Shown here piece by piece: positions 30,901 through 40,700 of a stretch of DNA of 64,000 nucleotides. Every line of letters starts with the position of its first letter. Within the stretch, counting starts at the first letter, position 1. Both the position numbers and the translations under genes were made by a program. Under the pieces are notes generated by a model. The model did not search any database and was not told the origin of the DNA. It was given only the letters and a program-made list of their open reading frames with translations. The stretch comes from Odontesthes bonariensis (lineage: Eukaryota; Chordata; Actinopteri; Atheriniformes; Atherinopsidae): contig NC_134525.1 in the NCBI RefSeq assembly GCF_027942865.1, positions 23,311,657 to 23,375,656 on the forward strand, read 5' to 3'.

Positions 30901-32104
30901 TTGCTCATTAGGTAAAATTAAGGATGTGTTGCCCAGTGGAGTGGTGGATGCCATGACCAGGCTGGTGCTGGTCAACGCCATCTACTTCAAAGGCAACTGG
31001 AACCAGAAGTTTCAGGAGAATGCCACACGCGACGCTCAGTTCAGGCTCAGCAAGGTACGCTAGAGGAAGTGGGATAGTCAAAATTTCAGAATTCTTTTTC
31101 ACTTCTTTGTCAATTGCAGTTGGACAATCTCTGAAGATTGAAGAAAAAAAAAAAAAGTTTTATCATGTTGCATTTCTCTTTGCTTACAGAATAACTCTAA
31201 GCCGGTGAAAATGATGTACCAGAAGAGCAAGTTCCCTTTAAAATACATCCCTGAAGCCAGCTGCCAGGTAGTTTGGTTCATGTGGGGTTAAACCAGCGGT
31301 GCGACGCCTGTAGATATAAAACTTTTATTAAAATGACTTCAACTGTAATATTTTTACCATCTGTTTGACAGATTCTAGAACTGCCTTACAAAGGAAAGGA
31401 GCTGAGCATGATCATCTTTCTACCCAATGACATAGAGGACGGTACAACAGGTCTGGAGAAGGTAGGACATGAGCATGTTTGAACACATAAAGAAACCTGC
31501 GAGACGCGCACAAAGTAGGGACTGATTTGATATCCACCCTCAGCTGGAGAAAGAGCTGACGTATGAGAACTTTGAGGAGTGGACTCGTCCAGACAAGATG
31601 CGTGACGTCGAGGTCCAGGTGGGCCTGCCCCGGTTCAAGATGGAGGAGAAATATGACATGAAGGTGGTCCTGGTCAGCATGGGCATGATGGATGCCTTCG
31701 ACATGGGAAAGAGTGATTTCTCTGGTAGGAAATGTTCCTGAATGATATCAGATATATTCATAACCCTGTAAGGAACGGGTACCCCGAAGGTACCTGAGGT
31801 TTTCATCAGTGCGCTCCTCAGTAAATACTTGTCAGGGGCTGTAATGTTTAAAGATATTCCCTCCTTCTCCTTTGTGACAGGCATGTCTCCCGGCAATGAC
31901 CTGGTGCTGTCAGAAGTCTTCCACAAGGCATTCGTGGAAGTCAACGAGGAGGGAACCGAGGCTGCTGCCGCCACTGCCGTCATGATGCTGCGCTGTGCCT
32001 TACGTCCAGCCAGTTTCGTTGCAGATCACCCTTTCCTCTTCTTCATCAGACACAACCCTTCCAGGAGCGTCCTCTTTGCTGGCCGTTACTGCTCCCCCGA
32101 GTGA
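27931..32104 (+). CDS. serpinb1l: Serpin clade B (serpinb1-like), copy 1, 383 aa
   Basis: Intracellular serine-protease inhibitor of the leukocyte elastase inhibitor type. Coding exons: 27,931-28,107; 30,267-30,407; 30,623-30,740; 30,912-31,054; 31,190-31,267; 31,372-31,461; 31,544-31,724; 31,881-32,104, all with GT-AG junctions and consistent phases. It starts [20 protein letters not shown] with no signal peptide, as in clade B. Core motifs are [27 protein letters not shown] and [12 protein letters not shown]. The reactive loop is [20 protein letters not shown]; counting from the hinge Gly as P15, P1 is Cys and P2 Arg, one residue shorter than copy 2. The C-D loop exon present in copy 2 is missing; direct splicing stays in frame and gives a length close to human SERPINB1 (379 aa). 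No upstream promoter exon was found. Confidence 0.92.
28345..28520. repeat. Interspersed repeat fragment in serpin copy 1 intron
   Basis: gcacggtggtgtggtggttagcactgtcacctcacagc is a very common teleost repeat word; a similar text recurs at 51,608. It lies where copy 1 stops matching copy 2. Family not named. Confidence 0.4.
28529..29709. mobile_element. TTAA-flanked element with ~325-bp inverted repeats carrying a P2X7-like exon
   Basis: TTAA lies on both sides (28,525-28,528 and 29,710-29,713). The termini are AGGGATAGTTCGGGATATTT and its complement; the arms (28,529-28,854 and about 29,386-29,709) are nearly perfect inverted copies. The centre of about 530 bp holds one open reading frame. 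Target site and terminus suggest the Kolobok superfamily. Absent at the corresponding place in serpin copy 2, where the intron differs. Confidence 0.9.
28880..29356 (+). CDS. P2X7-like cysteine-rich domain protein, first exon, inside TTAA element
   Basis: The open frame starts [20 protein letters not shown] and continues [14 protein letters not shown], a [22 protein letters not shown] cluster, [17 protein letters not shown] and [15 protein letters not shown]. This acidic N-terminus followed by a Cys-rich zinc-binding region and GPDGQLS matches the domain shared with the cytoplasmic tail of P2X7 receptors that occurs in many stand-alone fish and invertebrate proteins. The frame reads a TAA within GAGTAAGT; that text is a strong splice donor (GT at 29,353), so the real exon probably ends at 29,352 in phase 2, where such proteins continue with EQYR-type sequence. 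The downstream exons are not in the element. Intact, no frameshift. Function unknown. Confidence 0.75.
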   Translation: MSDNESDEEHIDFRSEPRGYLYEPVYTEEEVCQMDLDRAERERVDREVMETEAGASAGAAIPRVADKSWCTCLKCEVMQTEVECYCCHEWDLVMPQIQNLSIDEDVGGRGTAAACITNKGDFPALLNARVLRTFFHVPKINWRRRPRPAGPDGQLSAE

Positions 32105-32364
32105 GCGCTGCATCACTTAGATCAGCGTGTCTCAGCTGGAGGGAGGTTACAATACAACTAAACAGCTTTAGTGTCACATTTTATTTTGGATCAGTTGGAA
32201 AGTGTACACGACATTCAATTTCATCTTTTTACACTTTTGATGAACCAAAGAGAAGATTGTAACTAAGTGTGCATTTAATATAGACCAAAAAGAACAAGAA
32301 CTTGCATGAAGGTTTGCTGGCATTCATATCATTTACATGTGTCCCTACGCTTATACACATGGAA
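32105..32364 (+). other. 3' untranslated region of serpin copy 1, start
   Basis: Matches the region after the stop of copy 2, minus the 352-bp block found at 44,629-44,980. A possible AATAAA is at about 32,877 (ggaaataaatgtactccc), conserved in copy 2. Confidence 0.45.
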
Positions 32365-32608
32365 AATGGAGTGGCCGTGGCTCATTGGTCAGAGTGGTTA
32401 GGTCGTCCAACAACCGGAAGGTTGGCAGTTCGATTCCCACTCTCGCCACTCAAATGTTGGTGAAACTGACAGCTGGAGGGGTATGGCATCTGTCTCTGAG
32501 TGTGTGACCCTGTGCATGTGTGTGTTCAACAGGTGCCAACTTGGATGGGTTAAAAGCAGAGGAGAAATTTTGTGTATGTTCCCTGTTATGTAACATGACA
32601 ATCTGATC
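32365..32608 (+). mobile_element. tRNA-derived SINE
   Basis: The head reads gtggctcattggtcagagtgg (A-box-like) and ggttggcagttcgattcc (B box), followed by a tail ending atgggttaaaagcagaggagaaatttt, a well-known teleost SINE tail. The empty site is seen in serpin copy 2 near 45,180 (tggaattaaagtgtgtgg), so it inserted in copy 1 after the duplication, or was lost from copy 2. Confidence 0.82.
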
Positions 32609-32992
32609 TTAAAGTGTGTGGTTTGAAAACATTTGGTCTTTATTTTTATTAAACTTCTTTTTACTGTGATTTTTCTTTTTTAAGTGTGATAAGATGGATG
32701 TTGGTGAGAAACACGTCATTCAATCATTAGATTGTTCCATTTTTATTGAGATGTAATGTTGAATCTATTACTTTAATCCGTCTGGTATTTGAGAGAATTG
32801 CAGTAACTACTTTATAGATTCCTAATTCCACAGGCTGTGGGAATAGATAGCTCCCATATAGAATATTGCACATGGAAATAAATGTACTCCCAGATAGCTC
32901 AAGAAGAAAAGGGGGGGGAAAGAGAAATGATAAAAATATTTCAAATTTTATCTTCGATAAACTTCCGGATTGGTATAATAACAACCTTTATT

Positions 32993-33197
32993 GTGGACCT
33001 ACCTGTCCACCAGAGGCTTGCGGTACTTAAGTGACAACTTGACTCTGTCAAGTTTGATGGTCAGCAGGTTGATGGTTGGAAGCAGCTATCCCATCATGGC
33101 ATTTGCTTCAGCTTGCAAGATGTTGGTTGCCCGGGCAACTGGGCTCATGGCAGCAGCATACTCAGTGAGGAAGGCAAGTTCAGCTGGATTGAACCTG
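32993..33197 (-). pseudogene. hAT-type transposase exon fragment
   Basis: Minus strand, between a cag acceptor near 33,198 and a caggtaggt donor near 32,997. It reads FNPAELAFLTEYAAAMSPVA, then NILQAEANAMMG, a stop (tag), then LLPTINLL and LKYRKPLVD. The pattern (L-x-E-Y-x-x-x-M-x-P-V-A ... G-x-L-L-P-T) is typical of fish BED/hAT transposases. In-frame stop, so a relic. Confidence 0.65.
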
Positions 33198-33420
33198 TGA
33201 CGAAAACAAAAACACAAGACCAGTGTTTAAAATCACACTAAAACTATTTCATTTGATTCAACAAAATAATTGCTGGATGAGTAATTAAGTCAAATTGATC
33301 AACAATAAGTGGAAGTTGGGATACAATGTGAAACTTATTATTGTATAGTGGAGTAAAAGTGAAGGGTGTCAGAAATATAAATAACAAAGTAAAGTACAGA
33401 TATGTAAAAATTCTACTTAA

Positions 33421-34011
33421 AGCTGCAGTCTGCAACTCTTTTTCAAGCATAATGCCTGGAACTGTCCGGGGATTCTGAAAGTAGTACATTAAATACCCCA
33501 ATACAATAAAAAAATTAGTTCTCTAGGTCCCCTATATGTCCCGCTAGGTCCCTCCAAAGCCAGCAGGTTTGTTTACAAAATTGCAGACCGGACCGGTAAA
33601 AGGTAACCAATCAGGTTTACGAGCTGGGCTCTGTTGCCTGTCAATCACCGTTTGTGCACGCGCGATACAAGGTAGGCTCGTCCCCACGGTTATTTATCTA
33701 GACTATTGAACTTCATTACGGGCTTGTCTACTTACTGTGTCTTCCATGATCGCAAATGACAGGTGAGTTGATGAATGAGGAGTCGTGTAGGCGCATCTGG
33801 ACGTGCACGAGTTCTCATGTGTTTTGAAGGGGCGGGACAGGAAGTTGAATAACTTTTTATTTTTCGGTTAAAAAATAAGCATTTCTTGCATTTTGCGACT
33901 ACGGAGGTCACCGTTTTCAACTTCAAGCGTTCTGATAGATCATGTAAACTCTTAAAATGCCAAAAAGTAGGACTTTACGTATGACAACAACAAATCTTGC
34001 AGACTGCAGCT
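33421..34011. mobile_element. TTAA-flanked inverted-repeat element, 591 bp
   Basis: TTAA lies at 33,417-33,420 and 34,012-34,015. The ends are AGCTGCAGTCTGCAA and its complement TTGCAGACTGCAGCT. No coding frame of note. Third TTAA-targeting family in this window, unrelated in sequence to the other two. Confidence 0.85.
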
Positions 34012-34015
34012 TTAA

Positions 34016-35000
34016 GTACAGTAACAAAGTATTTGTACTTTCTTACATTACAACACTGGATATAATTAGAATTATGTCGTAATCATGAATTAAAATGTAT
34101 TGATTATCAGAATATCATTGTCAGAAAGAGTCATCAGTTAATCAATGATCCCAAATCTTAGCTACAATGTGACAGGGCAAGGACAATATTTCTACTTTTA
34201 TTTTCCTCTTTGTGTAAACATTGTAAATTATTAGGCTTATTAATGTGGATGGCATTGGTATTAGTAGTCTATGTCAACACTGTGCCGACATCTCATCAAT
34301 GAGATTGTTCCAGCAGAAGGCCCAGCCTGACCTGCCGGCATTTATTCTGCATTTTGAAGTGCATCAGTTGGCATAAACTTTTTCTTTATAGCACATTTCT
34401 TTACAACTGCAAAGTTCTTGACTAAAATGACTAAGATCAAATGAGAATTGGCAAAAAGAACATGTGAATACTGATCTGTTTCACATGTACGGGAGTTCTG
34501 TTGTGGTAGTATTCTCACTCTGTTCCCCTTAATAAGCTAATGATTAACCACCTCGGCCTTTCCCTATGTCTTAATGTTAGCTGTCAGTACCGTCAAAGTT
34601 ACAGAAAATCCCACCAAGAAACATTTTTGCTGTTGATTCTTTTATCAGTAAAGGAAGAAGAGGGTGATAGGGAAACTATTCTGAGTTTCTTGAAAAATGT
34701 GCTGTTGAAGATAGCAACCACAGCAGGAAATGCTCGCAAATGAATAAGTTATTTTGAAAGTAAATAAAAAAAAACTAAAAAAACCAAGAGCAGGTAATGG
34801 GATAGAGAGTAATTGTATGTATGTGATGGGTGTTTTCCAAGAGCTAATTTGTGTGCCATCTGACGTGATCCCACAAGAGGGCTCTTGTTTTGATTTTGTT
34901 TGTGACTGAGGAACAGAGCAATGCTTGTTCATTTAGAAAATTACAGACATCATGCCTGACACCTCCTTGGATGTCAGAGAGATTTTGGACCACATGGACA
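34016..35000. other. Intergenic stretch, no gene seen
   Basis: AT-rich unique-looking sequence. Short open frames carry no recognisable motif. Confidence 0.5.
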
Positions 35001-35004
35001 GGGA

Positions 35005-36190
35005 CACTCAAGGTTATCTACTTAAATACGATTAAAAGCCAGGGAGAAAAAGTGGGTTTTTAAGGAGGATTTAAAAGTCTCAGAAGATCCTACAGATCGA
35101 ATGTGCCAGGGAAGGTTACTCCTGAGCCGAGGGGCCGCTGCCACAAAGGCTCGGTCACCTTTGGTTTTGACTTTTGTTTTAGGGGGGACCAGTAGGAGCT
35201 GATTCGAGGATCTCAGTGATCTGGCGGGGGAGTGGATATGAAGGAGCTCAGTCAAATATTGAGGGCTTAAGCCATTAAGAGCTTTAAAAACAAACAATGA
35301 AATTTAAAAATCTATTCTAAAAGCAACTGGGAGCCAATGCAGCGAAACTAAGACCGGGGATATGTGGTCACGCTTGCGTTTACCAGTGAGGAGGCGGGCC
35401 ACTGCGTTTTGTACGAGCTGCAGGCGGCGCAACAGTGACTGATCGAGGCCAAAGTAGAGAGAGTTCCAGTAATCCAATCTGGTATTAATAAAAGCATGGA
35501 TTACAGTTTACAAATCTCCATGTGGCAGATATCCTTTTTACTTTAGATAAAACCCTCAAATGATAAAAACTGTTTTTCACAACCAAGCTAACCTGGCGAT
35601 CAAATTTCAGCTTGTCGTCAAATATTACCCCAAGATTTTTCACAGTAGGCTGAACATTTACTGTTAGGGGGCCCAGAAAGCCAGCAGGAAAGTGGACCGC
35701 ATCCAAACATAATGATTTCAGTCTTTTTTTCATTAAGATTCAAAAAGTTTGCAGACATCCAGGATTTGACATCGTTTACAATCAAGTAGTGTCTGTACAG
35801 AGTCAAGGGATCCAGATTTCACAGGCAGGTAGATCTGGACATCATCAGCATAGCAATGAAAAGAAAGATTGTGCTTCTTAAAAATTGCCCCTAATGGTAA
35901 CAAATAAAGTAAAAAGAGAATTGGCCCAAGGATGGAGCCTTGGGGGACCCCAAAAGTGAGAGGGGCCGATAATGAAGTGAATTCCCCTAGCTGCACAGAA
36001 AAGCTCCGATCAGTCAAGTAAGACTGGAACCATGAGAGAGCCATGAGAGAAATGAGAGAAACATAAACAGAAAAACAGTATATACTGCAAAAAAAAAACA
36101 TACTGATTTTGTACAATTCTAACAAGCTTGAGAGTTCATTTTTGTCATGACAAACTTTATTCTTTAACATAACCTGAACCGTCTTCAACA
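35005..36190 (-). mobile_element. L2/CR1-type LINE fragment, reverse transcriptase C-terminal half
   Basis: The minus strand encodes WFQSYLTDRSFSVQLGEFTS, GVPQGSILGPILFLLYLLPL and FHCYADDVQIYLP (RT motifs with the Y-A-D-D active site), then VFKALNGLSPQYLTELL and the RSLRSSNQLLLVPP tail near 35,200. Several frame breaks. The end near 35,005 is the element's 3' end. 5'-truncated and dead. Confidence 0.85.
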
Positions 36191-37040
36191 AGATTTCCTA
36201 TGATTTCTTTAATTTGTCCTCAGGAATAGTTTTCCAGGCTTCTTGAAAGACATTCCATTTGGCATTTTTATTTTTTTAGTGAATGCAATATTTACAATGT
36301 GAATACAAAGTGACTGCACATATCTGTACATTTATATCATGTATATGTACAACATTGGCTCATCCCTTCAGATATGTGCCTTTTTTTCTTACTTGAATGA
36401 TTCATAGATCAGTGTTATGTAGCTTCAAGAAAAAACAGCACAAAAAAAAGATACTCCTCTGAAAATGGTCCACAAAAGACCACATTTAAATGATTCATGT
36501 TGCTTGGAACAAAACAAAAAAAAAAAGAAGAAAAGAGGGATGACCCAAGACTTTTGCACACCTGTATGTGCAGGCAGTATGTGCAACTGAAATAAAAAGA
36601 AGTAATCAGTCATGTAATCTATAGTTAATCTATATTATTACTTACGCAACTCCAATTATGTTAAAAGTTTGAAAGAATGGAATAGATTGAAGACAAGGAG
36701 TAAAAAAGATATCAGAATATTCAAGTTAAATTAATTAGAGTTACGTTTTAAACGAGGTATGTCAATTTGAATACATTTAGATAGCTCTTAGTGTCCTGTT
36801 TTTTTTCCAAGTTTAAATTTGAAAGTAACATGCTGATAAATTTTCGTTTGACAGCAAGATATGTGCGTATTTCCAGTGGTTTCAGATGATGTTGTTTTTT
36901 TACACTTCACTTACCTTACAAGCGTTGCGGCTGCTGCGGTAATAATCGAGATAAAGCTTTTTCAACCACGTCGGCTTCCGTAGATTGACAACTGAAAATG
37001 AGGAAGCCTTTTTTTGTGGGGCGTGTCGGCTTGTCAAAAA
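36191..37040. other. Intergenic stretch upstream of serpin copy 2
   Basis: AT-rich with several T and A runs. Nothing coding recognised. The last 150 bases include ggggcgtgtc, which may be a GC-box-like promoter element for copy 2. Confidence 0.45.
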
Positions 37041-37041
37041 C

Positions 37042-37050
37042 ATATATAAA
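37042..37050 (+). promoter_or_regulatory. TATA box of serpin copy 2
   Basis: ATATATAAA lies about 90 bases before a gtaagt donor (37,134) that ends a likely non-coding first exon (about 37,075-37,133). That exon would splice to the acceptor at 37,698, five bases before the ATG. This promoter segment is outside the duplication, so copy 1 does not have it. Confidence 0.6.
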
Positions 37051-37703
37051 CCAAGGTTTCTGCGTTTGTTTTTCATGTGACGCCTAAAAACGACTTCAGA
37101 GGACCACAAGAAAAAAAAAAAACCTGTCTACCAGTAAGTAAAACTCAGCTCAGTTTGCGAGTAGAAATTTTATTTTTATGTTTATAGATAGTTAGTGTTC
37201 AAGCTGGAATTAAGCGACGATTAGCACTCATTTTCACAGGAGTCGTACGGAACAGGTGAGAAGGGACAGGCTGAGTTGAACCTGTAACAGTGTTGTACAT
37301 GTAAATCTGTATGGAACCCAAAGGTTGGTGAAATGAATAGTTCATAGCTTTAATTGTGCTGTCAAAGAGCAATTTGAACACAATTCGACTGTACTCCAAT
37401 GTATAACATTGTCTTAAAGTCGGCCGTGTACACACCAACAAAGACGCACCTGATTTTGCTATAGAAATCCACACTGATCCTTTTAAAGATGACGTAAGCT
37501 ATATCTCAGTTACACTGAGGTGTACCATGCAAAGTTTGCTACAGGTCTACATCGGTCTACAAATTGTTACAGTTTTGTTGTATGTGAGCTGCAGATACTC
37601 CTGGCTGATCTGTGGAATGGTCATTTTAGCATCTTTTCAGTGGAGTTTGATCCATCAAGTGATTGTGATTAATGCTCTGTCCTTATTCGTTTCCACAGGC
37701 ACA

Positions 37704-40700
37704 ATGGCATCACCTACCCCTCTGTCCAAGGCCAACACCAGCTTCTCTCTGGCTTTGCTCAAAACGCTGGGTGATAATGACAAGTCCGCAAACATCTTCT
37801 ACTCCCCGTTCAGCATCTCCTCAGCCCTGGCTATGGTGATGCTGGGGGCCAGAGGCAACACGGCCACACAGATGTCAGAGGTACAGTTTAACGTCATTTA
37901 AACGCCAACCGTCCATCTTTACGATCCCGCATTAAACGTGGTGTACGTTCTGTTTGATTTGAATCTCTCACATTTATAGTAAATGGTTTTAAGGAGCATC
38001 TTATTTCCCATGTGACTGGTCACAGAGGTGACTACATTTCCACAAGACGCTATCACGCAACGCCGAACAGGAAAGCTCCATGAAGAAGACCGCGTTGAAT
38101 TTGATACGAGTGAAAGTTCACAAATCACTGGTTTCGTCTTCCGCCATCAGCAGAAATTGTATGTCATGCTCAGACTCTGACCAGCCCTGCGCTGTGCTGC
38201 TATGGGAACGTGATAAGTAATGTGGACGTGTAAGGGCAATAAAGATCTGTTCAAATCGACCTAAGCTGTGCATACTGGCAGAATAACTGTCTGGCTATCT
38301 AGGTTCTTTCGTCAATGAATGGATATGATTAATATTTGATGTACCTCTTTTTTTTTATTTTTTATTTTTATTTTTTTTATTAAACTCACACACAGTAATT
38401 GCATTTAGAAAATAAATTGTAATTACCTCAGCCACAGTTTTCATGCTTACAATGTACACATTACATGTACATTGCTGATGGATGCAGGGGTTACAGATTT
38501 GCTTCCTACATTAAGTGCTAAGAAATAGAAGTCAGCTTAGGGAAAGGCATTACCCAGAGCTCCTTTTCTATTCAGTATCTCTGAGGCTTAACGGAACAAT
38601 ACAGAGGCATTTTTTAAATCTTTGTGGAAGTTGACACAGTAAGAAAAGCATGTAAGGTTTTGATAAAGTGATGCCACACCCAGTTAAGTCAAGTCAGTGG
38701 GTGTGATTACATGGGAAGGGAAGGGCCTCACCCATAATCTGCCCTGACCCTGGATTCAAAGTAACAACTCCAGTCATTAGAAATGACAAAGTCTAACATT
38801 AATAGCACATTTATTAGACCATAAATACAAGATGTAACATCAGTATTCATCTGCTAACGTGTTGTGCATTCTAAGAATAGCAGACATGAATCTCTTTTTC
38901 TGTCGTCTTTGTGTCATCTGACTCTGCAGTAGCAGGGTTATTACCTGCCTGTTCAGCTGGGTCAGGGACAAAATATCCAAGAGTTCATTGTTCAGAGCAA
39001 GGAGGCAGCCTGTATAAAACTGATTGTGTCATGAACACGAAGGTTGAGCTTGTCTGATCAAATGAACCAAGGAATCTCTCAGTTGAGGCGTTATGTTATC
39101 TGAACAGAGCATCTGTTTAAATTGTTGTTTTGGATACCATGTTACAGTATCTGTATGTCTTTCATCAAAAATGGTGATTCAGCCTGTTTCACAAGCTGTT
39201 GCGCAAAAAACTAGGTGGACATTTATGACTGAATGAGTGGGAAAGGTTTGTGAGATTGTGTATGCATGACATAGAGCAGCGGTAAAAGTCATTTCTCAAC
39301 GTGTCCTGGCTTTCCTCAGACTTACTCATTTACTCTTGAAAGGAGGAAGTGTCAATAAAAGGATTTAGTACTGTTTAGAAATGGGCTGACACATGCAAAA
39401 ACCCATCAGTCTCTGTCAGTGTGCAACAGTAATACAGATTGCCTACTAGTATTCATGTAGGCCAACATATAGTAAGAACATTTGAAACCAAATTAGACTT
39501 TTTGCACATTTTTTTTTGACTAAATTTGTCAGGATTATGGATACAAGTTTGTAATTAAGACGTTTTGTTGAATTAACCCAGTCACTTATGTCCAGCATTT
39601 TTTCCAACTGTTCACCCCTGACTATAGATCTTATTACAACTGTAAATTGAACCATTTGAACTAATTATCCATTATTTTTGACCAAATCTGAGACTGTCTT
39701 CAGCTTTTACAGCTGACTTGATATGTAGATGTTCATAATTTGACAATCAAGCTGTATTTTCTGTTGTGTGATCTTAGTCGAGCTACTCTATAGTCTTTTT
39801 AACACCACCGCACCATTTATCTAACACACACACTCCCTGATGCATAGGTTGGCATTCATTGCAGTTCACTTTTAAATGGCCATTTAAAAAGTCAGCTCAA
39901 AATACATTCTGTTTTGTTTTTTTGGGGGGTTTTTTTCATGAGAAAATCCATAAATGATTGAATTTGTCATGCAGTAATGCCACTCAGATTCAAACCAGTA
40001 TTAGCTGATGTATAGTTTTATTAATTCCTTTTTTTTTTTGGTGGGGCTCTCGTGGCTTTTATTTAGCAAAGAAGTGGGATCACATGCAATAAAGGCTGTG
40101 AGCTCTGGAGCCAAACCCCTAATCTGCTGTTACAGGAGTCCCAGGCTCTGTAAAAGGGCCCCTGCTTAACCAGTTGAGCTATGTGGTGCCCTGCCATGAA
40201 GATTTTCTCTCCACCATTCAAGCTGTGCTGGCTGCTGAAAGTTATTTTCAAATAACTATGTGGCATAAAGTCGCCCTCTGTCGCTGACCTAAACAGTCTG
40301 GTGTTCATATGTTCCTCCTTAAACGCAATCAACCTGTGAAAAGTACAACCTGATGACATTAAAGGGGATGACTACTCTTTAAGCCATTCTCACCATCACA
40401 CAGCAGGGAAATATGGCAGTCAGAGCTGTGGCTCAGCATACGCCTCAAAAATTATTTAGCAAATATAGGTTAAAACTAAAGTTTGAGAAAGAACCCTGTA
40501 TCAAAATGAATTTGAGGCAGAATGCACTCAGTCCACACACCACTGACTAAGATAACATAACTCACTGTACACAACCGGGTGAATGATGTCTAACTTAACT
40601 GCGATTGCTACTAATTGCACCCATAGGTTCTCTGCTTCACAAAGGCAGAGCAGCATCAGCACGCAGGAGCGCAGCAGATGAAAATGCAGATGCAACAGCA

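Larger units (their letters stand above)
27721..32990 (+). repeat. Segmental duplication unit 1 (serpin copy 1)
   Basis: Nearly identical to 37,494-45,680 except for insertions and deletions. Differences: copy 1 has the TTAA element (28,529-29,709) and a SINE (about 32,365-32,608). Copy 2 has about 2.6 kb more in the third intron region including an extra exon, about 350 bp after the stop (44,629-44,980) and a 97-bp tandem repeat. Confidence 0.9.

Noticed and set aside
32371..32450. Possible tRNA gene (A and B box-like text)
   Set aside because: The B box belongs to a SINE head with the standard teleost SINE tail downstream; not a stand-alone tRNA and no acceptor-stem pairing was evident.
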